In this document: one piece after another, positions 45,061 through 58,129 of the stretch
How the letters are laid out: each line of letters opens with the position of its first letter
Numbering within the stretch: position 1 is the stretch's first letter
Assembly (NCBI GenBank): GCA_028386065.3
Contig: JAKUCV010004507.1
Coordinates: 36,031 to 100,030, forward strand
Source of the DNA: Turnera subulata
Taxonomy: Eukaryota; Streptophyta; Magnoliopsida; Malpighiales; Passifloraceae
DNA: 64,000 nt
Direction: 5' to 3'
The notes under the pieces: model-generated
Told to the model about the DNA's origin: nothing
Databases searched by the model: none
Seen by the model: the letters and a program-made list of their open reading frames with translations, nothing else
Translations under genes and position numbers: made by a program

Positions 45061-47106
45061 ATGTTCCCAAAACAAATATTTTTTTTCCAAGTCTAAATGG
45101 TTTTTTGTATATTTTAAGGGCAAGTGAGTTTTTAATGGCCCAGTTTTGTTTCTTTTAATATATGGGAACCAGTACCATGGGGGTGACCTCATGTGGTAAT
45201 CATGGGAAATCCCACTTATTTGCTCCCTTGAGCCAGATGGCAATTTCTTTTAGTTTTAAAGGGGATGGTTCACCTTCAAATTCAATACCCCCCACTGGCC
45301 CCATTTTACACTTTTACTCATGTTGTGGTGGATTCTGTCACCGGGAATTTTTAAGATTTTTTTTTTTAATTAGAGGAATTTAAGATTTTGTTAAACCTCA
45401 GACTGGAATTTTCTTACACCTTCCAGTAGAAACAATGGTCTCCCTTTTTTGTTTTTTTTCCAAGCTTTGTTCAATGGGGATTGATGGATTAGCACCCAAG
45501 ATTACATCATGGATTTGTGAACTTATAGGACACTTTCTTTTTCTTTTTGTTTTAAGAAAATCACATTAGTTTAGTTAGCATGCAAGTTGTCTTTCAATAT
45601 CTCTTAGTTAGACTAAGACCAATTGTATTCTTAAAAAAGAACCCAATTAAGTGCCAAATTGACATATGTTAACAACACCATGTTTTTATGTTATTATAAG
45701 CTAACATGGAAGACGGAAGAAGAGCTCATGGAGGATGGAGAAGAATTGGCCTCATGAGAGCAAAACTTTACAAAAATCAAAATGGGCCAGGGCAGGCCGG
45801 GGAGGAGGGAGAAGCATTTACATCATTCTCATGGACCCAAAAGACACTTAAGTGACGAGAGTTTTTGTCCATTTCCTACAAGAGTCTTGAAGTTGTTGGA
45901 TAGCAATGGTAAAACCAAGTATAGTATATGCCCTCTTCCTGTTCCTCTCTCTCTGCGGATTTTCTACCACAACTTGGACGGGTGGCATTTCATGGCTTCT
46001 CCTTCCCTTTTTTTTGGCCTTGATGGTATTTTGCAACTTCCCCCCACCAAGCTCACTTGTTGGCCAGCAAAATGCGTGGCAATGTCTTTGAAGTGTGTTT
46101 AGTGTCTGTCGAGTGTTGATTGTGTGCATGGAGAATTGAAAGATCTAGACAAGAATTTTGTTGGCTCTTCATTTGTTTACTAATTACTTCTAATGGATCT
46201 AAATGTATATACATATATTATAGGGAGAGGGGACAATACACACAATAGTATCATCTCGCCGCGTGGAAAGAATCTTGAATCTTGTGAGAATCATTCTTTT
46301 CTTACCAGATATAGGTTTCACACGACCATTAATGTAGGCTAGTGAGTGAGTGTGAGTCTGTGTGCAAGTGCAACTCTTGACCCTCCTGAATTTATTTAAT
46401 TGGCCCATACTTCTCCTGAAAATAATACTATTATTAAATCTCTCAAGCAAATGGAACACCCCCCCATTGTTTTAAATTATTCACTAAATCTGTAACTCAA
46501 CTAAAATAGTAGTCACGTATGTGCACAGCCGTCCTAGCATTTTTCCATATGCAGCAGAAAAGTAATGGCAAAGTTTCGGAGAAAACTATGTTTCCAATCT
46601 GACAATGGTGGCCTTGTGGTGGACTCCTTTCTTTGCCTTTTTTTTTAAACCCTCAAAAAAATTTGTCACAGGTGGAACCAGGGCTGTCAAAAACCTTTTC
46701 CATTGTAATATGTCCCCACGAAATTGAAGGTCCCCACAACACAACAACACTCAAATCCTCTTCAAGTAAACAAACTCATGACTTGAGGTTCTGCATTCAT
46801 TACAAGAGGGAATTTTGACATCCCCAGAATCTCAATATGGAGGCAATTCAGTGAAGTCTCTATGTGTTCTGGCCAGATACTACTGGATACCAAATTTTCC
46901 TGATCCTGATGGGAAAACATTAGGAAGTTCGAACTTTGAAGACATACAAAGCTCACAGCAGCACCTCAGTTTCACTACAAAATAAAAAACCTGGTATGGT
47001 TCAACATCCTTCGATTGAATAAGATCCTAAAGTTGAACAACTTTGCTTATTTGGACCGGGAAGAGACTGAGGTAACTTTGATATCAAAGCAGAATAGCAA
47101 GTTCAC
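45061..47106. other. intergenic
   Basis: AT-rich sequence with several homopolymer runs. Open frames here are short and carry no motif that I know. No RNA gene was seen. Confidence 0.5.
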
Positions 47107-47123
47107 AAAATCAACTCAAAACT

Positions 47124-47440
47124 ACCACCTAGGGTGGTGGCCCAGTAAAGCTTTTAGCATGCCATTTTTAGGACTCGGGTTCGAGTCCCGTCGCTTCCAG
47201 TCAAGCCCCATTATAGTGTGATGTGGCCGAATATGGCCTTCCACACTGTGGGGTGGTGGCCGTTGAGCCCGGGGTCTCCCCGACACTATGACGCGTAGCG
47301 GGCGAGGGTGTCCGCTGGTGCCCCGGTGGGCGGTCTCTCCTATGAGGAAGGTCTAATGGCAGGATGTAACCGGTACTGACCGGGGCCTGGACCGACGGGG
47401 TGTTGATGACACCACTGATGTCTTTTTTTTTGCGACAAAA
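47124..47440 (+). mobile_element. tRNA-related SINE with 17-bp target duplication
   Basis: A 317-bp insert with Pol III-like signals: box A-like TGGCCCAGTAAAGC near 47137 and box B-like GGGTTCGAGTCCC near 47177. It ends in a T-run and TGCGACAAAA. It is flanked by a perfect direct repeat AAAATCAACTCAAAACT (47107-47123 and 47441-47457). It is more GC-rich than its surroundings. It is not a tRNA gene, because no cloverleaf can be formed around the boxes. Confidence 0.88.
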
Positions 47441-47457
47441 AAAATCAACTCAAAACT

Positions 47458-48115
47458 GTCCTGCATTTTTCTTTTTTATCATAATCATTCCAAAGACTTA
47501 TTGTGCATAAAGGGGCTTGCCTCACGAATACCAATTGTACCTCCATGAGTCAATAAGCTCTAGTCATGTCCTAGCATCACTATAGTATACAACTTTCCAC
47601 CTAGCAATCATTCTTTAACCAACCATTGTCAATTTTCTCTGCCTGCTGCTCTCAAGACAACAACATTAAAGCCCACACAATGTTTGGTCTCGACACCTCA
47701 AATACAAGAAGGAGCCCAATGAAGCCCAAGTTGATGCAACAATTAGAGGTGGTGGTGCTGGAATGGCTTGTAGTCTTCAAAACCCAAACAGTAGTTGGGC
47801 TTTAGGCCTTTAATCGACAGACCAGCCCAATGACACCCAAACCGTCCTGTCTCTTCCCCTTTCGGTTTTCAATTTCAATTTCAATTTCAATTACCGCTTC
47901 TGCGAAATGTAAAAATCCTTTCTTTAGTTTTCTTTCTCTCTCTCTCTTTGCTTACTATTAACATACTCACTCCCCTTTTTTTCCCATTTCAAATTTTTAG
48001 GGCTTTTTTCTTCTTCGTTTCTACGATTTCCCCCATTTCTTCACGATCCGATTTCAATTTTAGGTTTTCCTTCCATTTCCTTAGACGAAGAGCGTAGAAG
48101 CACACCCCCCCTCAA
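47458..48115. promoter_or_regulatory. upstream region of the SUN gene
   Basis: It contains (TTTCAA)n-like repeats at 47868-47893 and a CT-rich stretch at 47933-47950 shortly before the start codon. Both are common in plant 5' UTRs and core promoters. No clear TATA box was found. Confidence 0.4.
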
Positions 48116-50068
48116 ATGTCTCTGTCCACGGTGTCCATCACCGCGAATCCCGCGGCGGCGACCCGCCGGAGACCCGTCGTCGCGGACAAGTCCAGGTCCT
48201 CCAACATCGACTTACTCACGCCGGAGCCGCCGCAGCAGAACGGTGGCGTGGCCGAGAATGACAGGGCCCTCGCCGGCGGGAGCAGAGATCTGAGCCACCA
48301 CTCGATCCACGACAGAAGCGCGAGGGATCCCGTGACGGTGAAGAGGACGGGCGGCGCCGCGGCGAATTCGACTGTGTCGCCGCGGAGGGGGAAGAAGGGC
48401 GCCTCGAAGCAGGAGAAGCCGCGGTGGGCGACCGTGTTGAGTGTGTTCTTGAAGAATTTCGTGCTGCTGTTGGTGTTGATCGGGGTGGCCCAGGTGGTGA
48501 GGAAGTTGGTGGAGAAATCAGGGGAGGAGAGGAGTATTCGGGTGGGGCCTGGTTTTGACTTGTCGGAATTGGACGGGAAGTTTGCAGAGGTTGAGTCGCT
48601 CGTTAAGACAACTGCAAGTATGATGCAGTTGCAGGTGGAGGTGGTGGAGAGTAAGATTGAAAAAGAGGTTGGTGGCTTGAAGAGTGAAATGAAGAGGATC
48701 GAGGAGAAAGGTGAAGTCTTGGAGAGTGGGTTGATGCAATTGGCAGAGAACAGTGAAGGCCTGGAGAGGGATGTGAAGGAATTGAGTTCTGGGAATTTGG
48801 TCTCGAAGCAGGAACTGGAGAGGTTATATGAGGATTTGAAGAATGGAAAGTGGAATGTGGGTGGAAGTGATGTGTCTCTGGATGAGATTAGGGCCTACGC
48901 GAGAGGTGTGGTTGAGAGGGAGATTGCTAAGCATGCAGCAGATGGGCTGGGGATGGTGGATTATGCCCTGGCCTCCGCTGGTGCCATGGTGGTTAAGCAC
49001 TCAGAGACTTACCTTGCCAGTGGGAAGAGGGCTAACTGGTTTTCAAAGAGTAATATAGGAGGGGTTCATCACAATGCGAATAAGATGCTGACTCCGAGTT
49101 TTGGGGAGCCAGGGCAGTGCTTTCCTTTGAAAGGGAGTGCTGGTTTTGTGGAAATTAGGCTGCGGGTGGCCATTATCCCTGAGGCTATTACTCTGGAACA
49201 TGTTGCTAAGGTAATAATGTCTTCATTTTTGTGTTGCTTGCTATGTATTGGTTAAGATTATTTCATCTTGCCTGTAGAGAACTTGATGAACTAGATCCAT
49301 TAAGTTAAGACATGTAGTTTTAATATTTGGGTGATTGCTGGATGCTAGATGAATCATAGGTGCAAGTGAGTGCTCTGTCATACTTGGTCACATATTTGGA
49401 TTTGCCAGGATTTGATATAAGAAATGTGATGAGCCTTTTCTTTCAGATAGTCAATGTTGCTTGGTAGTAGGTCATTCTCGTTTCTCTAACATGAGTGTAT
49501 ATCAGTCTGTTATTCTCTCTATCAGTTGGGTGTATAGCTGGGAGTAATATTATGTGCCATGTCTTCCTGCTTTTACTTGAAAAATAATGCACTGACCCGT
49601 TACTAAGGATTACATCACCATTCATGTCTGTTATTCTTCCTTGGTTGCATACATCTTAGACTCTGCCGATCTGTATGCTAATACTTTCCTTTGTTCTTCT
49701 GCCTGGACCAGAGTGTTGCTTATGACAGGTCAAGTGCTCCCAAGGATTGTCGGGTCTCTGGATGGCTACAAGGTGAAGATACGGAGTTAGGTGTTGATGC
49801 TGCAAAGAGGTTCCTCTTAACGGAATTTACTTATGACCTTGAGAAGACCAATGCTCAGACCTACTATGTAGTGGACTCACCAGCATCTGGCCTTATTGAC
49901 ACGGTTAGGCTCGACTTCACTTCCAACCACGGAAGCCCTAGTCATACTTGCATATATCGCTTGAGGGTGCATGGCCGTGAACCTGACTCTGTTTCGGTGA
50001 AGGCGGTGAATGGTCATGAACCCAGCTCATTACCGGGCTCTATTTCAATGAAGGCACTTCAGCGGTGA
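48116..50068 (+). CDS. SUN-domain protein (plant SUN1/SUN2 type), inner nuclear membrane
   Basis: Two exons, 48116-49210 and 49712-50068, with donor AAG|GTAATA and acceptor GACCAG. They encode 483 aa in phase, close to the 455-471 aa of Arabidopsis SUN1/2. The N-terminal nucleoplasmic part (1-100) contains a basic cluster RRGKKG (90-95). A transmembrane helix ([19 protein letters not shown], about 107-125) is followed by a Glu/Lys-rich coiled coil (about 150-235). The C-terminal SUN domain (about 290-475) contains [42 protein letters not shown] and FTYDLEK. SUN proteins bind outer-membrane KASH partners (WIP/SINE proteins in plants) in the perinuclear space to form LINC complexes for nuclear shape and movement. 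Exon 1 is GC-rich at its 5' end, as is common for these genes. Confidence 0.95.
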
Positions 50069-53000
50069 TACATCATATCTTTAGATGTAGTTGTGCTCTA
50101 CTTGTAACTCTGATTTGTGATATTCTTTGTTTAGCCCTTAAACTCTTCTCAACTTTTTAGCTTCCGGCCTGGTAGATATAGAGATATCTGTGCTTTAGAT
50201 TACCGCTTCCTCGTGTATTCTACTTCCCTTTAGCGTTGGTGCTTCTTCCCGAGATGATCCGTAGTGTGTGAGTAATTAGCTGGTCAAACTGGCCTGCTTA
50301 CTGGTTTTGCCCCAAAGTAAACTAGAGCAATGAATGTGGATACTTTGTTGTGTCATGTAAATCCTATACCTTTGCGATGATGCTATTTTGCCTGTCTCCC
50401 AGTAGGGAACGAAAATTAGGATTAAGGAAAGGCACTAGCTACTATATTTTGTTTAGGGTAAGTTAAGCGTGAATTTTGATTTGATTAGGCTATTTATTCA
50501 TTCATTATATCGTTGACCTCATTATAAGCGCATGACTTCAGGAAGTTATGCTCCAAGTAAAGAAAGTGGTATGGTTTTGGATATAAAGAAAAAATTCCGA
50601 GTTTTCTTGCGGGTTGCCCATGATACTTTACCAACACAATTCCTTTTAAGGGTTTGCGTTGTCCTATATTGGGAAGACATGGTTAAACATTGTTCTTGGT
50701 CATCAATGCTGTGATAACAGTTCTCCCCAACACTAAGCAAAATCCTTGGAAGCCCAAGCAGGTATGGGTTACAACTTACAAGTCTCTGTCTATGTTTCAT
50801 TCGTTCAATAGGGTTAGGACTTGGGGGTGTCTTCGTGGTCATTTTTGAGGAAAACAATATACTCTTCTTTTTTGTCTTTGACAAAATATTGTAGTTTAAC
50901 GCTCTAAACATTCCATGTTTTCGATGTCTTCTGGGAAGAGTAGAATGTTTTTGGAGGCACATTTTACAGTCTTTCATGAGGACATTGATGAAAACAAGGC
51001 CTTATGGGTAGCCTTTGATTTACACAAAATTCATTGAGAAGTGGAGGGCTGTTGCCCAGTTTTGAAGCTCAAAAATAGGAATTCCAAATATACTGTCTGT
51101 GGGGTTAGGGGCTCTCTTTGGCCATTTGCCCTTGTAAAGAGACCAGTCTCCCACTATTCTAGGGATCCTGTACTATACTGTTCTTGAATGCAAATGCAGG
51201 AATTTGGTGTTTGCTAGCTCTTTAATGAAAAACACAAAGCTAGATAATATTCTCAGAAACAAATAATAAATCCGCTGGGTCCAGGAGTCTCCTCAAATAT
51301 GCTTTCTTGCTTATTAAATGCAAGAATCCGGATGTAGTATAATCGAGCATTCACTTATCAGCTCACTTGTTTAAGGCTCCCCCTACTAGCAGGATATGGG
51401 TTTGGATTTGACTAATAATTAGTATTCAAGTAGGGTTCTTGTTCTTGCTTGCTTTGATTTTGAACCAAAGTAGTAGGGTTCTTCTCTTCGATTTCACAAA
51501 GATATGATGCTGCTTTTCATTAGAACATTGACCAATCATGACTGAGAAAGTTTTTCCTCTGTACAACTACAATGAGATGTTTCTCTTTAAATACCTCGAA
51601 TTATTTGCACGTTTTAGCCACTGCACTAATGGATTCCCACGACTGGAAGTGTCTCTCACATTTATTGATCCTTCACCTTGGCCTTTCTCATCAATAATTG
51701 TCGTCATGGAAGACTTAATTAATCGATTGATTCCTTACCATCATTTTTTGATCATTTGCAAGTCCATACTCTCCACAAAATGGTTGCTTTTTTGGGGTTA
51801 CCATACACTTTATGTCTGGCATTTTTCGTACACAAGGGGGATAATCAAATTTTGAACTGAAAAAAGGGAGTGTAAAGAACAGCTTCACATGGACCTACTA
51901 GCCTTCATGCATTACTAGTAGTAACACATTAAAAACCACAATTGAACAGCCAAAGCATGCCCCATTGAACCCAAAACACAAAAGCTATGGTCCCAATCAA
52001 ACCCAGGTCGAAAGTGAAGGGAAAATCTATGCTTGTTGACTAGTAAGATAGCAGATGACCAACGCCAAGAAACCATAACCCTTTTCTTGACAATAACTTT
52101 CCAATGCCATATCTATTGACTTATGATTTTCCCTGCAGGCCACACACACGTGGGGGTCCACTTCCCCATTTATCCTTGTTATTACCAATCTTTAATTTAT
52201 TTTTTTTCCATGCCAACAATTGTACAGTGAATGTGGCATTTCAAAACTAGTGGAACCCAGATGAGAAAACAATGAAGTACTCTTTTGTTTTTCCATTTCC
52301 AATCAAAGAAAACAAACAAGAAACAAACACAACTAACCCTTTCACGGTTTCCCCTATGTACTCCATATAGTAGAGGTGTTGAAACGACATTTAAGATTCG
52401 ATTCCCACTTTTGACTGTTTCTTTTTTTTTTGGCGTTTCATTTTCTCAAGAAAACTGAAAAAAGAAACAAAAACCAAGGCCAACAAACAACACATATTTC
52501 ATTTCTTCTTGCACGTAGATCAATGATCATATACACAAAAAAAGTTACCTTTTTTGATAACTCCAATAATAATATCAGGTGTTGGTGTACAGAGGATTTT
52601 CTCTTTTTTGGCTTATCAGATTGAACAGAATTCTCAGTTCTAGAACAGAATATTCAGGTTCTTTCTTTATTTTTTTTTTCTCTTGCATTTTCTTTTCTTG
52701 ACTCAATTTTCTATGCCTTTCATTGCATATCTGATACATTTTGCTTTGAGAAGTTGACTTTCTCGAGAAAGCCCCACTTGGGTTGGGCCAGCTTCTTATT
52801 TATGCCTCTGATGCTGCTCTCTGCATTTTCATCAATTTGATCTTGTGATCTTCCTTTTCCTCCTGGTGGTTTGATGCATGTAAGATTAACAGATTAAAAA
52901 TATGGAATGACATGCTTTTTTTGGTTACCCTTTTCCACTTGTAAGATTTTCCACTGGCATTGTTTGATGTCTAATGCCTGTGTGTCTTGCCAATTCAGAT

Positions 53001-53236
53001 GGGAGAAAGTTTCTTTGACACCTTTTTTTCTAAACTGGGCCACTTTTTTCTTGCCTGTCTCATTGATATTCATCATTTATGTCCACTTATGGGATGCTAA
53101 TAAATTGTTGGTCTTGTTGCTTCTTTCTTCCCTATAGTGTCTGGGATTTCTAGGTGCCTAGCTCTCATTGAATTGGTCCTCGACTAGTGAAGGTTTATGA
53201 TTTCGATCCCTTGATGAAAAGAGTGCAGTTTCAGAT
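50069..53236. other. intergenic, 3' UTR of SUN and leader of the phosphatase gene
   Basis: The first 100-300 nt are probably the SUN 3' UTR. No gene is recognised in the rest. The 105-aa frame at 51538-51855 has no known motif. T- and CT-rich sequence at 52400-53230 is probably promoter and leader of the next gene. Confidence 0.5.
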
Positions 53237-56200
53237 ATGACTCAGAAGAATCAAGACCAGAAAAAGAACGTATGTTTATCTTTTCATATGTTGTTCCCTT
53301 TATTAGCTGGCTCTCCATTTTGTTTTTTACTTGAGGAATCTCTTTCCATATGTTTATGAAGTCTCTCATCCAAGAGCTGAGTGCAAAAGTGCTTTTTAGA
53401 ACTGTAGATTTTCTATTTTCTGGCGAATGGCTAAATTTTGTTCGTTGCTTTATTCTAATAAATCAGAATACATCTTTATGCCTATTTTGCTTCTTTTCTG
53501 TTTCAGTCTTTTATTCGAAAACTTTTCTCACTGAAGGAACGAAATGCGAAGAAAGTGGTGAAAGGGTCATTTGATTCTTCTGGTAAGTGGCAGAATCATT
53601 GTTTAAGCAAATCACGTAGCATCATTTTTGTCCATTTCTTGTGGGGAGGTGGAGATATGGTTTTCATTGAGAAGGAATATCCATGAGGATATAAGTCATC
53701 TTTGTTTCAAGGATAACATTCCACAAGGATACCATTCAATCTCGTTTTTTCAGCAAAACTAATATGTTTCTGCTTTCTTTTAACATTTGATGGAACTTTC
53801 GGTCTTTGGTGCTCTTGTAAGTCAAATGCCAGCCTAAAATCTACAAATAAAGGATTGGATAGAATTGGCTGGGGAAAACTAATGAAGGATGGTGGGGGAT
53901 TGAAGGAAGAGCATATTGCAATTTGCTCAGGAGTCGAGAATATATTCATGTTTTTAACTTTTATCCAATGCAAGAATAGCATATCTTCTCTATCTCTCTC
54001 CCTGTGGCCCAGTATGCATCACATTTCATATCTTCTTCACTGTTACCTTTCTTAATAAGTGGTAGTCGTTATCCGGCCAAAAATAGTGTTAGACTTTCGT
54101 TAGAAGTACATGATCTCTCCCAACTACCACCAGTCAACTTCAAAGCAAGTCCTCTTTTTTACTTTTCCCTCGTGCATTAACTGCCTTGATGCCCTCAATT
54201 TTACAGCACATCTCTTTTTCAATGGTTATATTAAGATTTTCTCTCCATATTTGCAGAGCTGCACTCTGATTCAAGCATCCAGTGCCTCTTTTCAAACCGC
54301 TCAAGCACCCTGATGCCTAGTCATCAAACTCAGCCATTCAGGTAAGCAAGATTACTTTTTCTTCTTCTAGTTGTCCTAAGTTCTTCTTTCTCAAGCCAAT
54401 TATATTAAAGCTTTTCCAGAACATTTGACCACTGGTGATTTCCTAAATGATATATCCTTCTACAGAGTTTTTGTTGCTACATGGAATGTAGGAGGCAAAT
54501 CACCTAAGTCTAACCTCAATCTTGATGACTTCCTTCAAGTCCACAATCAATCAGATATATATATCTTGGGGTATTTATTTCTAACTCATACAGATTTAGC
54601 ATATTTTTTGTGTATTATAGTATTTATTTTTCTTTTCCAAATCATTAGCTTTCAGGAAATTGTTCCATTAAATGCTGGAAACGTGCTTGTGGTAGAAGAT
54701 AATGAGCCTGCTGCCAAATGGCTTGCTCTGATCAACCAATCCCTTAACAGATCACATAGTTCATCTGTTAGAGGATCAAAATCCCCACTTTTCACCTCAC
54801 TTCCCTTCCAAAAGTCTTCTCTTAAAAAGGCTTGTAAGAATTTCAGGACTGAAAGTGGAAGGAGGCTCAAGACTTGCAATTGCTCTCCTGTGTTGGAAAG
54901 GAAATACAGCAATGATTGCTGTCTTTGGTCACCGCCAGCAAACTTAACTCAAGATGGGTTTTCCTCAGAAGAGGATGATGATGGACTTAGCAACTGCATA
55001 GGCTCAGAAATCTCTGCTCCTGCGCAGACAAAGTATAGTCTTATAACAGGCAAACAAATGGTTGGAATTTTCGTCACAGTTTGGGTGAGGAAAGAGCTTG
55101 TCCAGCATGTTAGCCATCTGAGAATCTCTTATGTTGGTCGTGGGATTTTGGGTTGCCTTGGAAACAAGGTAGTGTGCCTTTCTTTTTGTGTGTGTATGCA
55201 TGTGGGACAAGGCATTTCAAGAAATACTGTTTTTGCATGCTGAGTAAATTGATTCTGTGGTTGCAGGGGTGTATTTCTGTCAGTATGTCTTTGCATCAGA
55301 CAAGCTTCTGCTTTGTGTGCAGTCACCTGGCATCAGGAGAGAAAGAAGGAGATGAGCTAAGGAGAAATTTGGATGTCATTGAAATACTTAAAAACACACA
55401 ATTTCCTCGCATTTGCAGATCCCCACATGGTCGGATACCTGAGAAAATTACAGAACATGAGTAAGCACTTCTCATTTATGATATTTCTCATAATTCTGCT
55501 GGATATGCGTGGAAATTGATCTGATCACTTGTTGAAAAATTGTCTCAGCCGGGTCATATGGTTTGGGGACTTGAATTACCGAATAGCTTTGAGCTACTCT
55601 GACACCAGAAGGCTTTTGGAGCAGAATAACTGGGATGCACTTTTTGACAAAGATCAGGTAGCTCCTTTTACCTTCAACCATTAGAACTACCCAGTAGTTT
55701 TGCTTGCAAAGAATATGTGACATATTCTAGTTTTTACATCACATAGCATATGGATATCTTCTCCTTTCCTCCCTTTTCAATTGAAAAACCATTGACAAGG
55801 AATTATCATACCAGAAAGGAAAAAAAGGAAGAAGAGTGATGCAGTTTTATGTGTTGTATACTTTATGAAGGTCAAGCACTCCTAGAAATTTGATTTCCTC
55901 TGGTTGTCCTATATAGTTTAAAGCTTCAATGATTCAAATTATCGGCAGTTTGAATTTTTGCTGCATTCTAAAATAGAAGTCGTTGCATGTTTGACAGCTA
56001 AAAATTGAAAGGGAAGCAGGGCGAGTTTTCAGTGGATGGAAAGAGGGGAAGATCTACTTTGCACCTACGTATAAGTACTCCTACAATTCAGACATTTATG
56101 CTGGAGAGAGCAGGGAGACAAAAAACAAAAGAAGAACTCCAGCTTGGTACACAAAGAAATAAAAAACTGTGCTTATGCATTGCTTAAATCAAACATTCTC

Positions 56201-56430
56201 AAGTAAATTGACTAGTTAAAAATTTCAGGTGCGATAGAATACTTTGGCATGGAGGTGGGATACAACAACTTTCTTATGTACGTCTAGAGTCCAGGTTTTC
56301 TGACCACCGGCCTGTGTGTGCAACATTTTTGGTGGATGTTGATGTTGTTGAGAGCGGACCAAAGAAGGGATCCTCAGGCTTTAACATGAAAGTTGCAAGT
56401 GAAGAGCACTTACTTCTAACAAGGAAATAA
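53237..56430 (+). CDS. type I inositol polyphosphate 5-phosphatase
   Basis: Nine exons fit GT/AG rules and keep one frame: 53237-53269, 53507-53582, 54257-54341, 54466-54570, 54649-55168, 55267-55460, 55549-55657, 55998-56146 and 56229-56430. They sum to 490 aa plus stop. Family motifs appear in order: [76 protein letters not shown] and FSDHRPV. GDLNYR and PAWCDR are the catalytic signatures of the Mg-dependent enzyme, which removes the 5-phosphate from inositol phosphates such as Ins(1,4,5)P3 or from phosphoinositides. A Ser-rich, probably disordered insert with EEDDD (exon 5) separates the catalytic halves, as in the plant type I group. The first two exons are short and basic, so another upstream start is possible. 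Confidence 0.93.
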
Positions 56431-57799
56431 TATCTTCAAGACTCTGATGATCATCTTGGTGCATAAAAAGGTGAGTTCTGCAATATAAATTGATGACTCT
56501 TTGACTTTAGATTGTTTAGGAAATGTCCTTTAGACAATGTTACAACTCTGTCTCTGTACGAAACTTCTCCATAATCCTATTGATACCCCCAATGATGGCT
56601 AGTCTTTAAGATGCAATATAGGAAGTGGCTTTTCTTTATAATAATGCTCAATCCTTTAGACTGATGTCTGATTTTGCTTTCTTGTTTGACAGGTTCTAAT
56701 AAACTGACATAGATGGTACGATATAGAAGAGAACTAATTTTCGCATTGGAACCAGTAATAGGATGGAAGAAAGTTATTCTTATGGAATTAATGTTTTAGG
56801 CTTGGAACTGTACAGATGCAATTGGTTTGGTAAGGTGTGAGAAGCTTTTCCTTGTTTTAGGATATATTTTTTGCAAGAAACAGTTGTGCTAGTGCACAAG
56901 CACCCAGATTTTTACGCAATCAATGTTTCACCAGTAAACAGATTGTATAAACTCCTCAGAAATGAAAATTTTGTTAAAGCTTGTTGGACAGTAAAGCTAT
57001 CTACTTTGTTTTATTGAACTTCTCTGAAGCTGGTGGGAGGCTGATTATCCTACATCTTGGTTAAGCAGGCATAAAATGAACTATCTACTGTAATTTATGC
57101 ATATTAGATGAACTTTCTACATATTGATCTATGCACAGCCCTACCTCGGTACCTGTCTGTCCTGTAAATTTTGGTGTTCAATTTGGACCAGTTCAACCTG
57201 ATCCTCAAGGCATTTGTATTTCCTTGCGCGTTTGGCTTTCATGTGCAAAAGATAACATCAAGAAAGCACTAGTAGCTGAAATGAAGCTAAAATTTGAAAG
57301 TAATATATTTTTTTTCATATTTTTCAGCCTCTGATGCTGCTGTACAGTGTACACAGAAGACTACCAAGCTCCAGACTATTCTAAAATATACCACTGAGAT
57401 TCAAACCGAGTTTTGTTGTTTTGCAAAATATCAGCATTGATGTTCTGCTCCTGCAGATTTATTTATGAGGATAACTACGTCAGTCTTCAATCTTACCCTG
57501 TTGTTTGATTGTAGTAAAATCGCCAAAATAGCAGAATCCCAAGTTTGCCAACCAATCATCATATTAAAATCACGTGCCTGCTCACATGACTGATAAACTA
57601 TACTGTTAAGGTTTACTAATCGAATCTTGGTGGTTAACTTTGGAACTTGGAAACTGAATAGTCAAAGATTGATCACATGAGAGATACAAGCCAAATTTGA
57701 ACACCAAGTAGAAGAAGTCAGTTTTCTCAGATATTAATATAATCTGCGTGCATAAAACACTTGATTTGAGATAATCTCTGTCCGTCTCGCACACTGCAT
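56431..57799. other. 3' UTR of the phosphatase and intergenic
   Basis: An intron-like gap (GTGAGTTCTG at about 56471 to TTGACAG at about 56693) may lie in the 3' UTR. No gene was found in the rest. Confidence 0.4.
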
Positions 57800-57806
57800 T
57801 ATATAA
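57800..57806 (+). promoter_or_regulatory. TATA box of the small-peptide gene
   Basis: TATATAA lies 75 bp before the first ATG of the peptide gene, a normal distance for a plant core promoter with a short leader. Confidence 0.6.
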
Positions 57807-57874
57807 GCCCTTATGAATGGTCTTAACCAGCACACAAGTCTCATTAGCAAGAAATATTCAATATCAGCAAAACA

Positions 57875-58129
57875 ATGTATCACATGATCTGCTTCAAAAG
57901 AATGGCTACTGTCATTCTTGTTATTGCACTAATGCTGTTTTCAGCTGGGTTTAATTCAGCCCATGCAAGAATCCTATTAGCTCCTTCTTCTGCTTCAACC
58001 ATGCCACAAACCTCTAAAGTCCCACTACATCCACAGTCACACAAGAACCTGCCAAACACAGAGGAAACTGTGGCTGCTAGCCTTAGAAGAATACCTCCCA
58101 GCAGGGCTAATCCTACACAGAACAAGTAA
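57875..58129 (+). CDS. small secreted signalling-peptide precursor (CLE- or IDA-like candidate)
   Basis: An open frame of 84 aa. A hydrophobic signal peptide (MATVILVIALMLFSAGFNS, with the inner ATG at 57902 a good alternative start) ends before AHARILL. The middle part is polar and variable. The C-terminus is ETVAASLRRIPPSRANPTQNK. This end has the look of a processed plant hormone peptide: RRIPP..NP..N recalls CLE peptides (RxVPxGPNPxHN), and IPPS recalls the IDA core (PIPPSxPSKRHN). It fits neither exactly. A TATA box precedes it and no intron is needed. The family cannot be settled from sequence alone, but secretion and a conserved-looking C-terminus are the visible facts. Confidence 0.6.
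   Translation: MYHMICFKRMATVILVIALMLFSAGFNSAHARILLAPSSASTMPQTSKVPLHPQSHKNLPNTEETVAASLRRIPPSRANPTQNK

Noticed and set aside
47170..47200. tRNA-like GGTTCGAGTCCC
   Set aside because: No cloverleaf can be drawn around it. It is the box B of the SINE.
51538..51855. 105-aa frame between the SUN and phosphatase genes
   Set aside because: No motif, signal or splice support. It is compatible with chance in AT-rich DNA.
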